From positions 310,001 to 374,000 of the forward strand of contig JAHHQM010000001.1 in NCBI GenBank assembly GCA_020026395.1: DNA of 64,000 nt, in the 5' to 3' direction. The DNA is from Alistipes sp. Its GTDB lineage: Bacteria; Bacteroidota; Bacteroidia; Bacteroidales; Rikenellaceae. The translations under genes were made by a program, and so were the position numbers. This document shows positions 8,702 through 16,612 of this stretch, in pieces (the first letter of the stretch is position 1; each line of letters opens with the position of its first letter). Under the pieces are notes generated by a model, which saw only the letters and a program-made list of their open reading frames with translations, did not search any database and was not told the DNA's origin.

Positions 8702-10093
8702 TTATTTGATGTTGCAGATCTCTTTCATCTCCGAGATGAAACGCTGTGCCAGTGCGTCGGCCTCCTCCATGGATTTGGCCTCGGTGTACACGCGGATGAT
8801 CGGCTCGGTGTTCGATTTGCGCAGGTGAACCCAGTTCTCTGGGAAGTCGATTTTCACACCGTCGATGTCGTTGACCTGCTCGTTCTTGTAACGCTCCTTG
8901 ATCGTGCGCAACACCTTATCGACGTCGATTTCGGGCGTGAGCTGGATCTTGTTCTTCGAAGCGTAGTACGAAGGATAGGTTGCACGCAGCTGGGTCATCG
9001 TCATGCCCTTCTTGGCCAGGTACGTCAGGAACAACGCCGAACCGACCAGTGCGTCACGGCCGTAGTGCAACTCGGGGTAGATCACACCGCCGTTGCCCTC
9101 GCCACCGATGATGGCACCCGTTTCCTTCATTTTTGCCACTACGTTCACTTCGCCTACGGCCGATGCCGAGTAGCTGCCACCGTGACGCTCCGTAACATCG
9201 CGCAGGGCACGCGACGACGAAAGGTTCGATACGGTGTTGCCCTTCTCGAGCGAAAGGATGTAGTCGGCAACGGCGACCAGCGTATACTCCTCGACGAACA
9301 TCGAACCGTCCTCACTGACGAATGCCAGACGATCCACATCGGGATCGACCACGATACCCAGGTCGGCTTTCTCGCGAACGATGACCTTCGAGATCTCCGT
9401 CAGGTTTTGGGGCAGGGGTTCGGGGTTGTGGGCAAATTCGCCGTTCGGCTCGCAGTTCAGCTCTACGACCTCGCAACCCAATTCGCGCAACAGGGCGGGA
9501 ATGACGATACCGCCGACCGAGTTTACGGCATCAACAACCACCTTGAAGTGGCGTTTGCGTACCAGCTCCACATCGACAGCCTTCATGGCCAGCACCTGCT
9601 TGATGTGGGTCGAGTTGAACTCCTCGCGCGAAAGCACTTTACCGATGTGGTCGATTTCGGGGTAGGAGAACGAGCTCTCCTCGGCCATGGCCAGCACCTG
9701 CTTGCCCTCGACGTCGTTCAGGAACTCGCCCGATGCGTTCAGGAGCTTCAGGGCGTTCCACTGACGGGGGTTGTGCGAGGCGGTGATGATGATACCGCCG
9801 TCGGCCTTATTCGTGATTACGGCCATCTCGGTACCCGGCGTGGTGCAGAGACCTACGTTGATGACATTCGCACCGCAAGCCAGCAGCGTGCCTTCAACCA
9901 GGTTCGAAACCATCTCACCCGAAATACGGGCGTCGCGTCCCACGACGATGGTCAGCTGACGATTCTGATTGCGGCTCGCGATCAGACGGGTGTATGCCGT
10001 GGTGAATTTTACGATGTCGAGCGGGGTGAGGTTGTCGCCCATCAGGCCTCCGATCGTACCGCGGATGCCCGAAATGGATTTGATAAGTGTCAT
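8702..10093 (-). CDS. glmM: Phosphoglucosamine mutase
   Basis: Product of 463 aa starting MTLIKSISGIRGTIGG. The open frame extends about 370 codons further upstream, but that part is the mirror of the phosphorylase gene. The alpha-D-phosphohexomutase signature TASHNPRQWNALK carries the active-site serine (about residue 100), the metal loop is DPDVDRLAF, the sugar-binding GGEGNGGV motif is present, and a C-terminal phosphate-binding segment ends the protein (RKSNTEPIIRVYTEA). GlmM makes GlcN-1-P for UDP-GlcNAc and peptidoglycan. Other mutases of this superfamily (phosphomannomutase) are possible, but Bacteroidota orthologues of this length are usually GlmM. Confidence 0.85.
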   Translation of the reverse strand: MTLIKSISGIRGTIGGLMGDNLTPLDIVKFTTAYTRLIASRNQNRQLTIVVGRDARISGEMVSNLVEGTLLACGANVINVGLCTTPGTEMAVITNKADGGIIITASHNPRQWNALKLLNASGEFLNDVEGKQVLAMAEESSFSYPEIDHIGKVLSREEFNSTHIKQVLAMKAVDVELVRKRHFKVVVDAVNSVGGIVIPALLRELGCEVVELNCEPNGEFAHNPEPLPQNLTEISKVIVREKADLGIVVDPDVDRLAFVSEDGSMFVEEYTLVAVADYILSLEKGNTVSNLSSSRALRDVTERHGGSYSASAVGEVNVVAKMKETGAIIGGEGNGGVIYPELHYGRDALVGSALFLTYLAKKGMTMTQLRATYPSYYASKNKIQLTPEIDVDKVLRTIKERYKNEQVNDIDGVKIDFPENWVHLRKSNTEPIIRVYTEAKSMEEADALAQRFISEMKEICNIK

Positions 10094-10138
10094 ATGGTTT
10101 AAATTTGAGTTTTCTGTGAAATTGATCTTCTTTAGAAT

Positions 10139-10169
10139 TTTGAAATTCGAGGTAAATATATTACTTTTA
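10139..10169 (+). promoter_or_regulatory. Promoter of the nucleoside phosphorylase-dnaN operon
   Basis: TTTG at 10139-10142, 19-nt spacer, TACTTTTA at 10162-10169 (one mismatch to TAnnTTTG), 32 nt before the ATG at 10202. Confidence 0.6.
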
Positions 10170-10201
10170 TGCCAATTATAAAAATATAAAAAGGTAAAAT
10201 T

Positions 10202-11077
10202 ATGAGAACGATTCCAGCTTCTGAATTGATTATCAATGAGGACGGGTCTATTTTCCATTTGCATCTTCGTCCCGAACAACTTGCAGACACCGTTATTCTG
10301 GTGGGAGATCCCGGTCGCGTGGCTATGGTTTCCTCGTTTTTCGATCATATTGAGTGTAATGTTTCCAACCGCGAATTCAATACGGTGACCGGGACGTACA
10401 AGGGTCGTCGCATGACGGTACTCTCGACGGGTATCGGTATCGGCAACATCGATATCTCCGTGACGGAGCTCGATGCACTGGCCAATATCGACTTCAAAAC
10501 CCGCCATGTCAAAGACGAAAAACGTTGCCTGACGCTGGTTCGTTTGGGTACTTCGGGAGCCCTGCAACCCGACATCAAGGTGGGTGATTTCGTATTTGCG
10601 CGTACGTCGGTCGGTTTCGACGGTCTGTTGAACTACTACGCAGGTCGTAACGAGGTGTGCGATCTGGAGATCGAGAAGGCCTTCATGAAACACACAGGCT
10701 GGAACGAGCTGCTGCCGAAACCCTACTTCATCAATGCCGACAACACGTTGTGGGAACACTTCCGCGATTCGGTGGTGGAGGGTATCACGGTGGCCGCTCC
10801 GGGTTTCTACGCCCCGCAGGGTCGTTGGGTACGTCTTCAGCCGCAGGATCTGCACCTGAACGAGAAGGTCGAGTCGTTCCGCTACGAAGGCCGCCGCATC
10901 ACCAACTTCGAGATGGAGAGCTCGGCACTTCAGGGTATGGCCGCACTGATGGGACACCGCGCCGCCACGATCTGCACGATCATCGCACAGCGTGTCGCTC
11001 TGGATGCCTGCACCGACTACAAACCGTTTGTCCGTAAAATGGTCGAGATGGCACTCGATAAACTCGCCGTATTGTAA
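10202..11077 (+). CDS. udp: Nucleoside phosphorylase (uridine phosphorylase-like)
   Basis: Product of 291 aa of the PNP/UDP phosphorylase family, which splits nucleosides with phosphate into base and ribose-1-phosphate. Visible motifs are the phosphate-site VGDPGRV (about residues 35-42), STGIGIGNIDI, the LVRLGTSGALQPDIKVGDFV segment and the nucleoside-site NFEMESSALQGMAALMGH, with the Glu-Met-Glu triad that contacts ribose. The choice of uridine over purine is inferred from overall length and the TSGALQ motif and is less sure than the family. First gene of a tight run that continues into dnaN after 31 nt. Confidence 0.88.
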   Translation: MRTIPASELIINEDGSIFHLHLRPEQLADTVILVGDPGRVAMVSSFFDHIECNVSNREFNTVTGTYKGRRMTVLSTGIGIGNIDISVTELDALANIDFKTRHVKDEKRCLTLVRLGTSGALQPDIKVGDFVFARTSVGFDGLLNYYAGRNEVCDLEIEKAFMKHTGWNELLPKPYFINADNTLWEHFRDSVVEGITVAAPGFYAPQGRWVRLQPQDLHLNEKVESFRYEGRRITNFEMESSALQGMAALMGHRAATICTIIAQRVALDACTDYKPFVRKMVEMALDKLAVL

Positions 11078-11108
11078 TTGAATCAAAAACGTAAAAAATA
11101 TTAAAACT

Positions 11109-12233
11109 ATGAAATTTTCCGTATCAAGTTCAGCGTTGCTCTCGCTGCTTTCGACCACCGGTAAGGTGATCAGCAATAAAAATACGCTGCCCATTTTGGA
11201 TTATTTCTTGATGGAGCTCAGCGGCAATACGCTGAAGGTGACTACTTCGGATTTGGAAACGACTTTGATCGGTTCGCTGACGGTCGATTCGGTCGAGCGT
11301 GAGGGTACGATCGCCGCACCTGCCAAACTGATGCTCGACTCGTTGAAGGAGTTCCCCGAACTTCCGCTCGAGATCGACGTAAACGAGAAAAACTGGGAGA
11401 TTCGCATCAACTGGAAGAGCGGTACGCTGTCGATTCCCGGGGCGAGTGCCGTAAGCTATCCCGCCGTTCAGGAGTTGAACCCCGAGCGCAAGGAACTCAA
11501 GATGGATGTCGATACGTTGATCAACGGTGTGAACAAAACGATTTTCGCCACGGCCGACGACGAGTTGCGCCCCGTGATGAACGGTATCTATATCAACTTC
11601 GCCAACAACAAGATCACGTTCGTCGGTACCGATGCCCACAAACTCGTGCGCCACGAAACCGAGGATGAGACGAACATCGAGGCTTCGTTCATCCTGCCCA
11701 AGAAACCCGCCAACCTGCTGAAAACGGTGCTCCTGAAGGAGGACGAGCAGATCGGTGTGGCGTTCGATGCGAAGAATGCCGTATTCACGCTCAAGAACCA
11801 TACGTTGGTATGCCGTCTGATCGAGGGCAACTATCCCAACTACAACGCCGTAATTCCGACCAACAACCCCAACCGCGTGCTGGTGGATCGTATCGAACTG
11901 CTCAACGGTATCCGCCGTGTGGCTGTTTGCTCGAACCCCGCCACGAACCTGATCCGCATGCACATTATGGACAACCACATCGATCTGACGGCTCAGGATC
12001 TGGACTTCTCGGTATCGGCCAACGAAACCATTTCGTGCAGCTACGACGGTCAGGAGATGGCCATCGGTTTCAAATCGACTTTCCTGGTGGAGATCCTTTC
12101 GAACATCGAGACTCCGACGGTATTGATCGAATTGGCCGACTCGACCCGTGCAGGTGTGTTCAAACCCGTTTATGACGACAAACAGACCAGCTCAACGCTG
12201 ATGTTGCTCTCGCCGATGATGTTGAACGCTTAA
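11109..12233 (+). CDS. dnaN: DNA polymerase III beta subunit (sliding clamp)
   Basis: Product of 374 aa, full length for the three-domain clamp. The N-terminus MKFSVSSSALLSLLSTTGKVI and ...NTLPILDYFLMEL are characteristic, as are TADDELRPVMNGIY and the C-terminal hydrophobic pocket strand ...TLMLLSPMMLNA. It tethers polymerase III to DNA. It is unusual in not lying beside dnaA; here it sits between a nucleoside phosphorylase and a proofreading-type exonuclease whose ATG is only 10 nt after its stop, so clamp and exonuclease are co-transcribed. Confidence 0.98.
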   Translation: MKFSVSSSALLSLLSTTGKVISNKNTLPILDYFLMELSGNTLKVTTSDLETTLIGSLTVDSVEREGTIAAPAKLMLDSLKEFPELPLEIDVNEKNWEIRINWKSGTLSIPGASAVSYPAVQELNPERKELKMDVDTLINGVNKTIFATADDELRPVMNGIYINFANNKITFVGTDAHKLVRHETEDETNIEASFILPKKPANLLKTVLLKEDEQIGVAFDAKNAVFTLKNHTLVCRLIEGNYPNYNAVIPTNNPNRVLVDRIELLNGIRRVAVCSNPATNLIRMHIMDNHIDLTAQDLDFSVSANETISCSYDGQEMAIGFKSTFLVEILSNIETPTVLIELADSTRAGVFKPVYDDKQTSSTLMLLSPMMLNA

Positions 12234-12243
12234 TCCGGTAACG

Positions 12244-13014
12244 ATGAAACTTAACCTCAAACGGCCGATCATCTTCTTTGACCTGGAGACGACCGGTGTC
12301 GATACATCGAAGGATCGCATCGTCGAGATCTCGATGATCAAGGTCATGCCCGACGGGGAGGAGATCTCCAAAACACGCCGTTTGAATCCTGAAATGCACA
12401 TCCCCGAAGAGGCGACCGCCGTCCACGGCATTACCGACGAGGATGTGAAGGACTGTCCGACCTTCAAACAGGTGGCCAAGTCACTGGAACAATTCATCCA
12501 GGGTTGCGATTTCGGCGGATTCAATTCCAACCGCTTCGATCTTCCGCTTCTGGTTGAGGAGTTCATGCGGGTGGGGTTGGATGTCGATCTGAAACGCCGC
12601 AAATTTATCGATGTGCAGAACATCTTCCACAAGAAGGAACAGCGTACGCTGGTGGCTGCCTATCGTTTCTATTGCGACAAGGATCTGACGGATGCCCACG
12701 CCGCCGAGGCCGATACCCGCGCCACGTATGAGGTGCTCAAGGCGCAGTTGGATCGCTATCCCGACCTGGAGAACGATGTCGATGCGCTGGCCGAATTCTC
12801 GGCACGCGGCGAAACGGTCGATTATGCAGGCCGCATCGTCTATGACGACAAGGGCGTCGAGGTGTTCGGATTCGGCAAGTACCGCGGCAAGTCGGTGGCC
12901 GAAGTCTTCGAACGAGAACCGAGTTACTACTCGTGGATGATGGAGGGCGATTTTCCGCTCTATACCAAGAAGGTGATCACGGAGATCAGAATGCGAGGTA
13001 AACTGAAAAAATAA
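12244..13014 (+). CDS. DEDDh 3'-5' exonuclease (DnaQ/epsilon-like) with C-terminal exodeoxyribonuclease-type domain
   Basis: Product of 256 aa. The RNase T/DnaQ fold shows all catalytic motifs: ExoI FDLETTGVD (D and E), the HGITDEDV loop, ExoII FNSNRFDLPLL (D) and ExoIII DAHAAEADTRATYE (H and D, DEDDh type). From about residue 205, VFGFGKYRGKSVAEVFEREPSYYSWMM is a short domain also seen after exonucleases of the DUF3820/ExoX C-terminal type. Placement right after dnaN makes a role in polymerase III proofreading or repair resection plausible, but a direct clamp interaction is inference. Confidence 0.9.
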   Translation: MKLNLKRPIIFFDLETTGVDTSKDRIVEISMIKVMPDGEEISKTRRLNPEMHIPEEATAVHGITDEDVKDCPTFKQVAKSLEQFIQGCDFGGFNSNRFDLPLLVEEFMRVGLDVDLKRRKFIDVQNIFHKKEQRTLVAAYRFYCDKDLTDAHAAEADTRATYEVLKAQLDRYPDLENDVDALAEFSARGETVDYAGRIVYDDKGVEVFGFGKYRGKSVAEVFEREPSYYSWMMEGDFPLYTKKVITEIRMRGKLKK

Positions 13015-13023
13015 AACCAAAAG

Positions 13024-14823
13024 ATGAGAAAACTCTCTCTTACAGTACTTTTGACGATCGTCTGGGTGCTTTTCTCGTTTGCACAGGAAAAGTCGCAGAC
13101 GATTGTCTATATCAATGGTACGAAGTACTACATTCACTCGGTCGAGAAGGGTGAAACGCTTTATTCGCTGGGCAAATTGTACGGCGTGGATCAGCAGATG
13201 ATCCTCAAGCACAATCCCACGGTGGCTGCATCGGGACTCAAACTCAAGGAGACGGTGAAGATCCCCGTGGTGGAGAGCCGCAAGGAGAAACTCTCGCGCA
13301 AGAAGATCCGCAAGACCTTCACGACCCATATCGTGAAGGCGGGCGAGACGCTCTACGCCATTTCGCGCCATTACGAAATCCCGATTCCGACGCTGATGAA
13401 GGATAATCCCGATCTGGATCCGATCCATCTGAAGCTCAACCAGCAGATCCTGGTGCGCAAGAAGAAGATCGGCACGGAGTCCGAAGCCGATTCGGATGCC
13501 GACTGGAAGCGTTATCACGAACGCCTGAACGATGTGAAGGACGATTCGGTGTATTACCATTTGGTCAAGAAGGGAGAGACATTCTATTCGATTTCGCACC
13601 AATACGGCATCTCGGAGCAGGAACTCAGCGAGATGAACGACAACCTGTTGCCCGAGAACCTCAAGGCGGGTGCCATGTTGCGTATTGCGGGCGAGAAGAA
13701 CGAGGCGGGCGAAGTGGTCACGTCGGCAACGGAGCAGGATTCGTTGCAGCATAAGGAGCGTGTGCCGCAGATCGATTTCCGTGCACTCTCATCGGAGGAG
13801 ACCCTGAAGGTGGCACTTCTGCTGCCGATTTCGGTCGAGGGCAAGACCAACAGCAACTACCTGGAACTCTATCAGGGATTTCTGCTCGGTCTGGACAGCG
13901 TGAAGGTCAATCACGGCTATTCGGTCGATGTGACCCTCTACAATACCGACCGTGATCCGAAGCAGATCGAGAAGATCCTTTCGTCGGAGCGTTTCGAGGA
14001 TACGCAGCTCATCATCGGCCCTGTGTATGAATCGGGTCTTTATCCCGTCATCCGCTATGCCGAGGAGCATGCCGTACCGGTGGTGTCGCCTCTGGCGCAC
14101 ATGCAGACCGATAGCGACGTGCTGTTCCAGATGGCTCCCGTCGAGGATACCAAATATGACAAGGTGCGTGATTTGTTGGAGCGCGACAAGTCGGTTACAC
14201 TGATCTATACGGACAAAACCGATAAGGAGTTCGAGCGCGAAATGCTGAACCTTCTGGGCGAATACCCCTACAAGACGTTCCGCTACAAATATTCGCGTGA
14301 TGACGATTCGAGCATCGGTTCGCTGATCCACAACCAGAGCGACAACGTGTTCATCGTCATGTCGTCCGACGAGGTGGAGGTCGATCGCATCATGGCATCG
14401 CTCACATCGGCTTATGCCAACCTGACGGCTCGCGGATTCCAGATTCCGCCCTACAAGGTGCTGGGTAATGCCCGTTGGAACCGATTCAACAACATGGATC
14501 GCACGACGTGGTTCAAGAACAATACGACGTTCGTTTCAACCTATCACGCCAAGCGCGACAACGAGGCGATCATCAACTTCGACAAGGCCTACATGAAGTC
14601 GTTCGGCACGCTGCCTACGCTTTATTCCTACCGCGGATTCGATGCCGCAATGATCTTTGTGCTGGGTATGTACAACGACATCGAGTACGACATGGCCGAG
14701 AAACGCTACACGCCGTTGCGCAGTACCTATATTTTCAAGCAGGGCGAGCATAGTTCGAAACATGCGAACTACAACTGGATGCGCGTAAATTACAATCACG
14801 ATTTCACGGTAACGATTCAATAG
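13024..14823 (+). CDS. Triple-LysM protein with periplasmic-binding-protein-like domain
   Basis: Product of 599 aa. Signal peptide MRKLSLTVLLTIVWVLFSFA, then three LysM repeats (about 34-80, 100-147 and 176-225; each with YYIHSVEKGETLYSLG-type signatures), a linker, and from about 259 a type I periplasmic binding-protein fold (LKVALLLPISVEGKTNS... to the end). LysM units bind peptidoglycan GlcNAc; the binding-protein domain lacks an ABC-transporter partner nearby, so it may be structural or sense a ligand. It is probably in the periplasm, attached to the wall. The stop is 3 nt before the rex ATG. Confidence 0.88.
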   Translation: MRKLSLTVLLTIVWVLFSFAQEKSQTIVYINGTKYYIHSVEKGETLYSLGKLYGVDQQMILKHNPTVAASGLKLKETVKIPVVESRKEKLSRKKIRKTFTTHIVKAGETLYAISRHYEIPIPTLMKDNPDLDPIHLKLNQQILVRKKKIGTESEADSDADWKRYHERLNDVKDDSVYYHLVKKGETFYSISHQYGISEQELSEMNDNLLPENLKAGAMLRIAGEKNEAGEVVTSATEQDSLQHKERVPQIDFRALSSEETLKVALLLPISVEGKTNSNYLELYQGFLLGLDSVKVNHGYSVDVTLYNTDRDPKQIEKILSSERFEDTQLIIGPVYESGLYPVIRYAEEHAVPVVSPLAHMQTDSDVLFQMAPVEDTKYDKVRDLLERDKSVTLIYTDKTDKEFEREMLNLLGEYPYKTFRYKYSRDDDSSIGSLIHNQSDNVFIVMSSDEVEVDRIMASLTSAYANLTARGFQIPPYKVLGNARWNRFNNMDRTTWFKNNTTFVSTYHAKRDNEAIINFDKAYMKSFGTLPTLYSYRGFDAAMIFVLGMYNDIEYDMAEKRYTPLRSTYIFKQGEHSSKHANYNWMRVNYNHDFTVTIQ

Positions 14824-14826
14824 AAA

Positions 14827-15474
14827 ATGGCTGCTTTGACCAATGCAATTCCCGAAAAGACCATCGAGCGTCTGAGCGAATACCGCCGTACGCTGCTGGC
14901 CTGCCACAAACAGGGCATTTCGCACATTTTTTCGCATGTGCTGGCCGGTATTCATGGCATTACGGCCGTGCAGGTGCGTCGCGATCTGATGCTCATCGGC
15001 TTTTCGAGCGATACGAAAAAAGGCTATGATGTGCAGGTGCTCATCAACTACATCAGCAATATTCTGGACAGTCCCACGCCCATGAATGTTGCGGTGCTCG
15101 GTATGGGACACCTCGGTCAGGCCATCACCAAATATTTCAACAGCAAGGGCTTGAAACTGCGCATCACGACCGCGTTTGATGTCGATCCGCAGAAGGTCGG
15201 CCACGAAATCGACGGCATCCCGTGCTTCCATATGGATCAGTTCGAAAAGGCCGTCGAGGAGCGAGACATCTCGATTGTGGTGGTGTCGTCGCCGACGAAC
15301 GTGGCGCTGGATCTGGTCGTGCCGATCATCAATGCCGGTATTCGTGGGGTGTTGAATTTCACCTCGACCCCGTTGAACTTTCCGCAGGGTATCATCGTCG
15401 AGAATTACGATATCACGACCCTGTTGGAGAAGGTCGCTTACTTCGTCAAGGAGAGCGACTCGAATAATTCTTGA
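14827..15474 (+). CDS. rex: Redox-sensing transcriptional repressor Rex
   Basis: Product of 215 aa. The N-terminal winged helix (IPEKTIERLSEYRRTLLACHKQG ... GITAVQVRRDL, residues 8-60) is followed by the Rossmann NAD(H)-binding domain with VLGMGHLGQAI (about 91-101) and ...VVSSPTNVALDLV. Rex represses fermentation and respiration genes when NADH/NAD is low and releases DNA on binding NADH. No obvious Rex operator (TTGTGAA-N4-TTCACAA type) was seen in this window. Confidence 0.93.
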   Translation: MAALTNAIPEKTIERLSEYRRTLLACHKQGISHIFSHVLAGIHGITAVQVRRDLMLIGFSSDTKKGYDVQVLINYISNILDSPTPMNVAVLGMGHLGQAITKYFNSKGLKLRITTAFDVDPQKVGHEIDGIPCFHMDQFEKAVEERDISIVVVSSPTNVALDLVVPIINAGIRGVLNFTSTPLNFPQGIIVENYDITTLLEKVAYFVKESDSNNS

Positions 15475-15482
15475 TCACTTTT

Positions 15483-16046
15483 ATGGCGATACGCATATTT
15501 CATGGGTTTGACGCCTTGCCCGAGTTCCACCACGCCGCCGTTACGGTCGGTTCGTACGACGGAGTGCATAGGGGGCATCTGACCTTAATCAAAAAACTAA
15601 ACGAAGAAGCAAAAAAACTGGGAGGGGAGAGCATTGTCCTCACCTTTGATCCCCATCCGCGCATCACGCTCCATCGCGCCGAGGGGTTGGTCATCCTGAC
15701 CGACCTGGAACAAAAAGCCGCCCTGTTGGAGGCGGCGGGAGTCGATAATCTGATTGTCATCCCGTTCGATGAGCGATTCAGCGCCTTGAGCGGCGAGGAG
15801 TTTGTGTCGCAGTACCTGATCGGTAAGCTCGGCGCCGAGTGTCTGGTGGCAGGTTATAACCACCGTTTCGGACACGACCGTCTGGATTGCCGCGACCTGC
15901 ACATCGAGGGGCTGAAGGTCGTTCGGGTCGAGGCGTGTGTGATCGACGGCGTGAAGGTCAGCTCGACCGTAATCCGCAATCTGGTGGCCGAGGGGCGCGT
16001 GACGAAGGCCGAGGAACTGCTGGGACATCCGCTGATGTTAAAATAA
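15483..16046 (+). CDS. ribF: FAD synthetase (FMN adenylyltransferase) lacking the riboflavin kinase domain
   Basis: Product of 187 aa; the ATG at 15483 is preferred over the TTG at 15471, which overlaps the rex stop. The sequence is the N-terminal nucleotidyltransferase domain of RibF: VTVGSYDGVHRGHLTLI (GxxxGxHxGH class), TFDPHPR, AGYNHRFGHDR (equivalent of GxDFxFG) and SSTVIRNLVAEGRVTKAEELLGHP, which is exactly where the kinase domain begins in the usual protein of about 310 aa. The stop then follows, with no kinase remnant in any frame before the next ATG 9 nt later. It makes FAD from FMN; FMN supply must come from another gene. Confidence 0.85.
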   Translation: MAIRIFHGFDALPEFHHAAVTVGSYDGVHRGHLTLIKKLNEEAKKLGGESIVLTFDPHPRITLHRAEGLVILTDLEQKAALLEAAGVDNLIVIPFDERFSALSGEEFVSQYLIGKLGAECLVAGYNHRFGHDRLDCRDLHIEGLKVVRVEACVIDGVKVSSTVIRNLVAEGRVTKAEELLGHPLMLK

Positions 16047-16055
16047 AACCAAGAT

Positions 16056-16487
16056 ATGATCAGTCACGATTGTAAGATCCGCGTGTGGTACAAACACACC
16101 GATCAGATGGCCATCTGCCACCATTCGAATTACATTTGCTATTACGAGGCCGCCCGAAGCGAGTGGATGCGTGCCTTGGGTATGTCGTTTGCCGAAGTCG
16201 AGAAGCGGGGTATCATGATGCCTATTTTGGAGGTGCAGTCCAAATACCGCAAACCCGCCTATTACGACGAGGAACTCATGGTGCGCATCATCCTGAAGGA
16301 GATCCCGAAAGCACGCATCAATTTCTTCTACGAAATCTATAACGAGAAGGGCGAATTGATCAATACGGGTATGACTCAATTGGGATTTATCCATAGCGAT
16401 ACGCGTCGTCCGTGCCGTTGCCCCGAATGGTTTCTCGACCTGTTCCAAAAACAGGCCGTTGAGTCGGGTATGTCGATCGAAGAGTAG
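16056..16487 (+). CDS. Acyl-CoA thioesterase, YbgC/4-hydroxybenzoyl-CoA thioesterase family
   Basis: Product of 143 aa with the single hot-dog fold. The signature WYKHTDQMAICHHSNYICYYEAAR (split over residues 10-33) keeps the catalytic Asp of TDQM and the family's HxNYxxYxExAR pattern. It hydrolyses acyl-CoA or acyl-ACP thioesters in the cytosol; the exact substrate is unknown. Last gene of the run that begins at 10202; a strong terminator follows. Confidence 0.88.
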   Translation: MISHDCKIRVWYKHTDQMAICHHSNYICYYEAARSEWMRALGMSFAEVEKRGIMMPILEVQSKYRKPAYYDEELMVRIILKEIPKARINFFYEIYNEKGELINTGMTQLGFIHSDTRRPCRCPEWFLDLFQKQAVESGMSIEE

Positions 16488-16504
16488 ACGGCTCCTGCGA
16501 AACT

Positions 16505-16536
16505 AAAAAAGCGTCCCGAGAGCGGGGCGCTTTTTT
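16505..16536 (+). terminator. Terminator of the dnaN-rex-ribF operon
   Basis: AAAAAAGCGTCCCG pairs with CGGGGCGCTTTTTT around a 4-nt loop, ending in seven T. Confidence 0.85.
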
Positions 16537-16553
16537 TATGTCCGTAGTAAATG

Positions 16554-16590
16554 AAAGCGGTGGCTTCCCGGAAAGGGAAACCACCGCTTT
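16554..16590 (-). terminator. Terminator of htpG
   Basis: Ten-bp stem AAAGCGGTGG / CCACCGCTTT with an inner TTCCC/GGGAA pairing; lies just past the htpG stop on the minus strand. Confidence 0.65.
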
Positions 16591-16612
16591 GCTAAAACCT
16601 TAATATGTGTTT

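Noticed and set aside
10094..11194. N-terminal extension of glmM to 830 codons
   Set aside because: The extra part is the complement of the nucleoside phosphorylase and dnaN start; GlmM begins with MTLIKSISGIRGTIGG at 10093.
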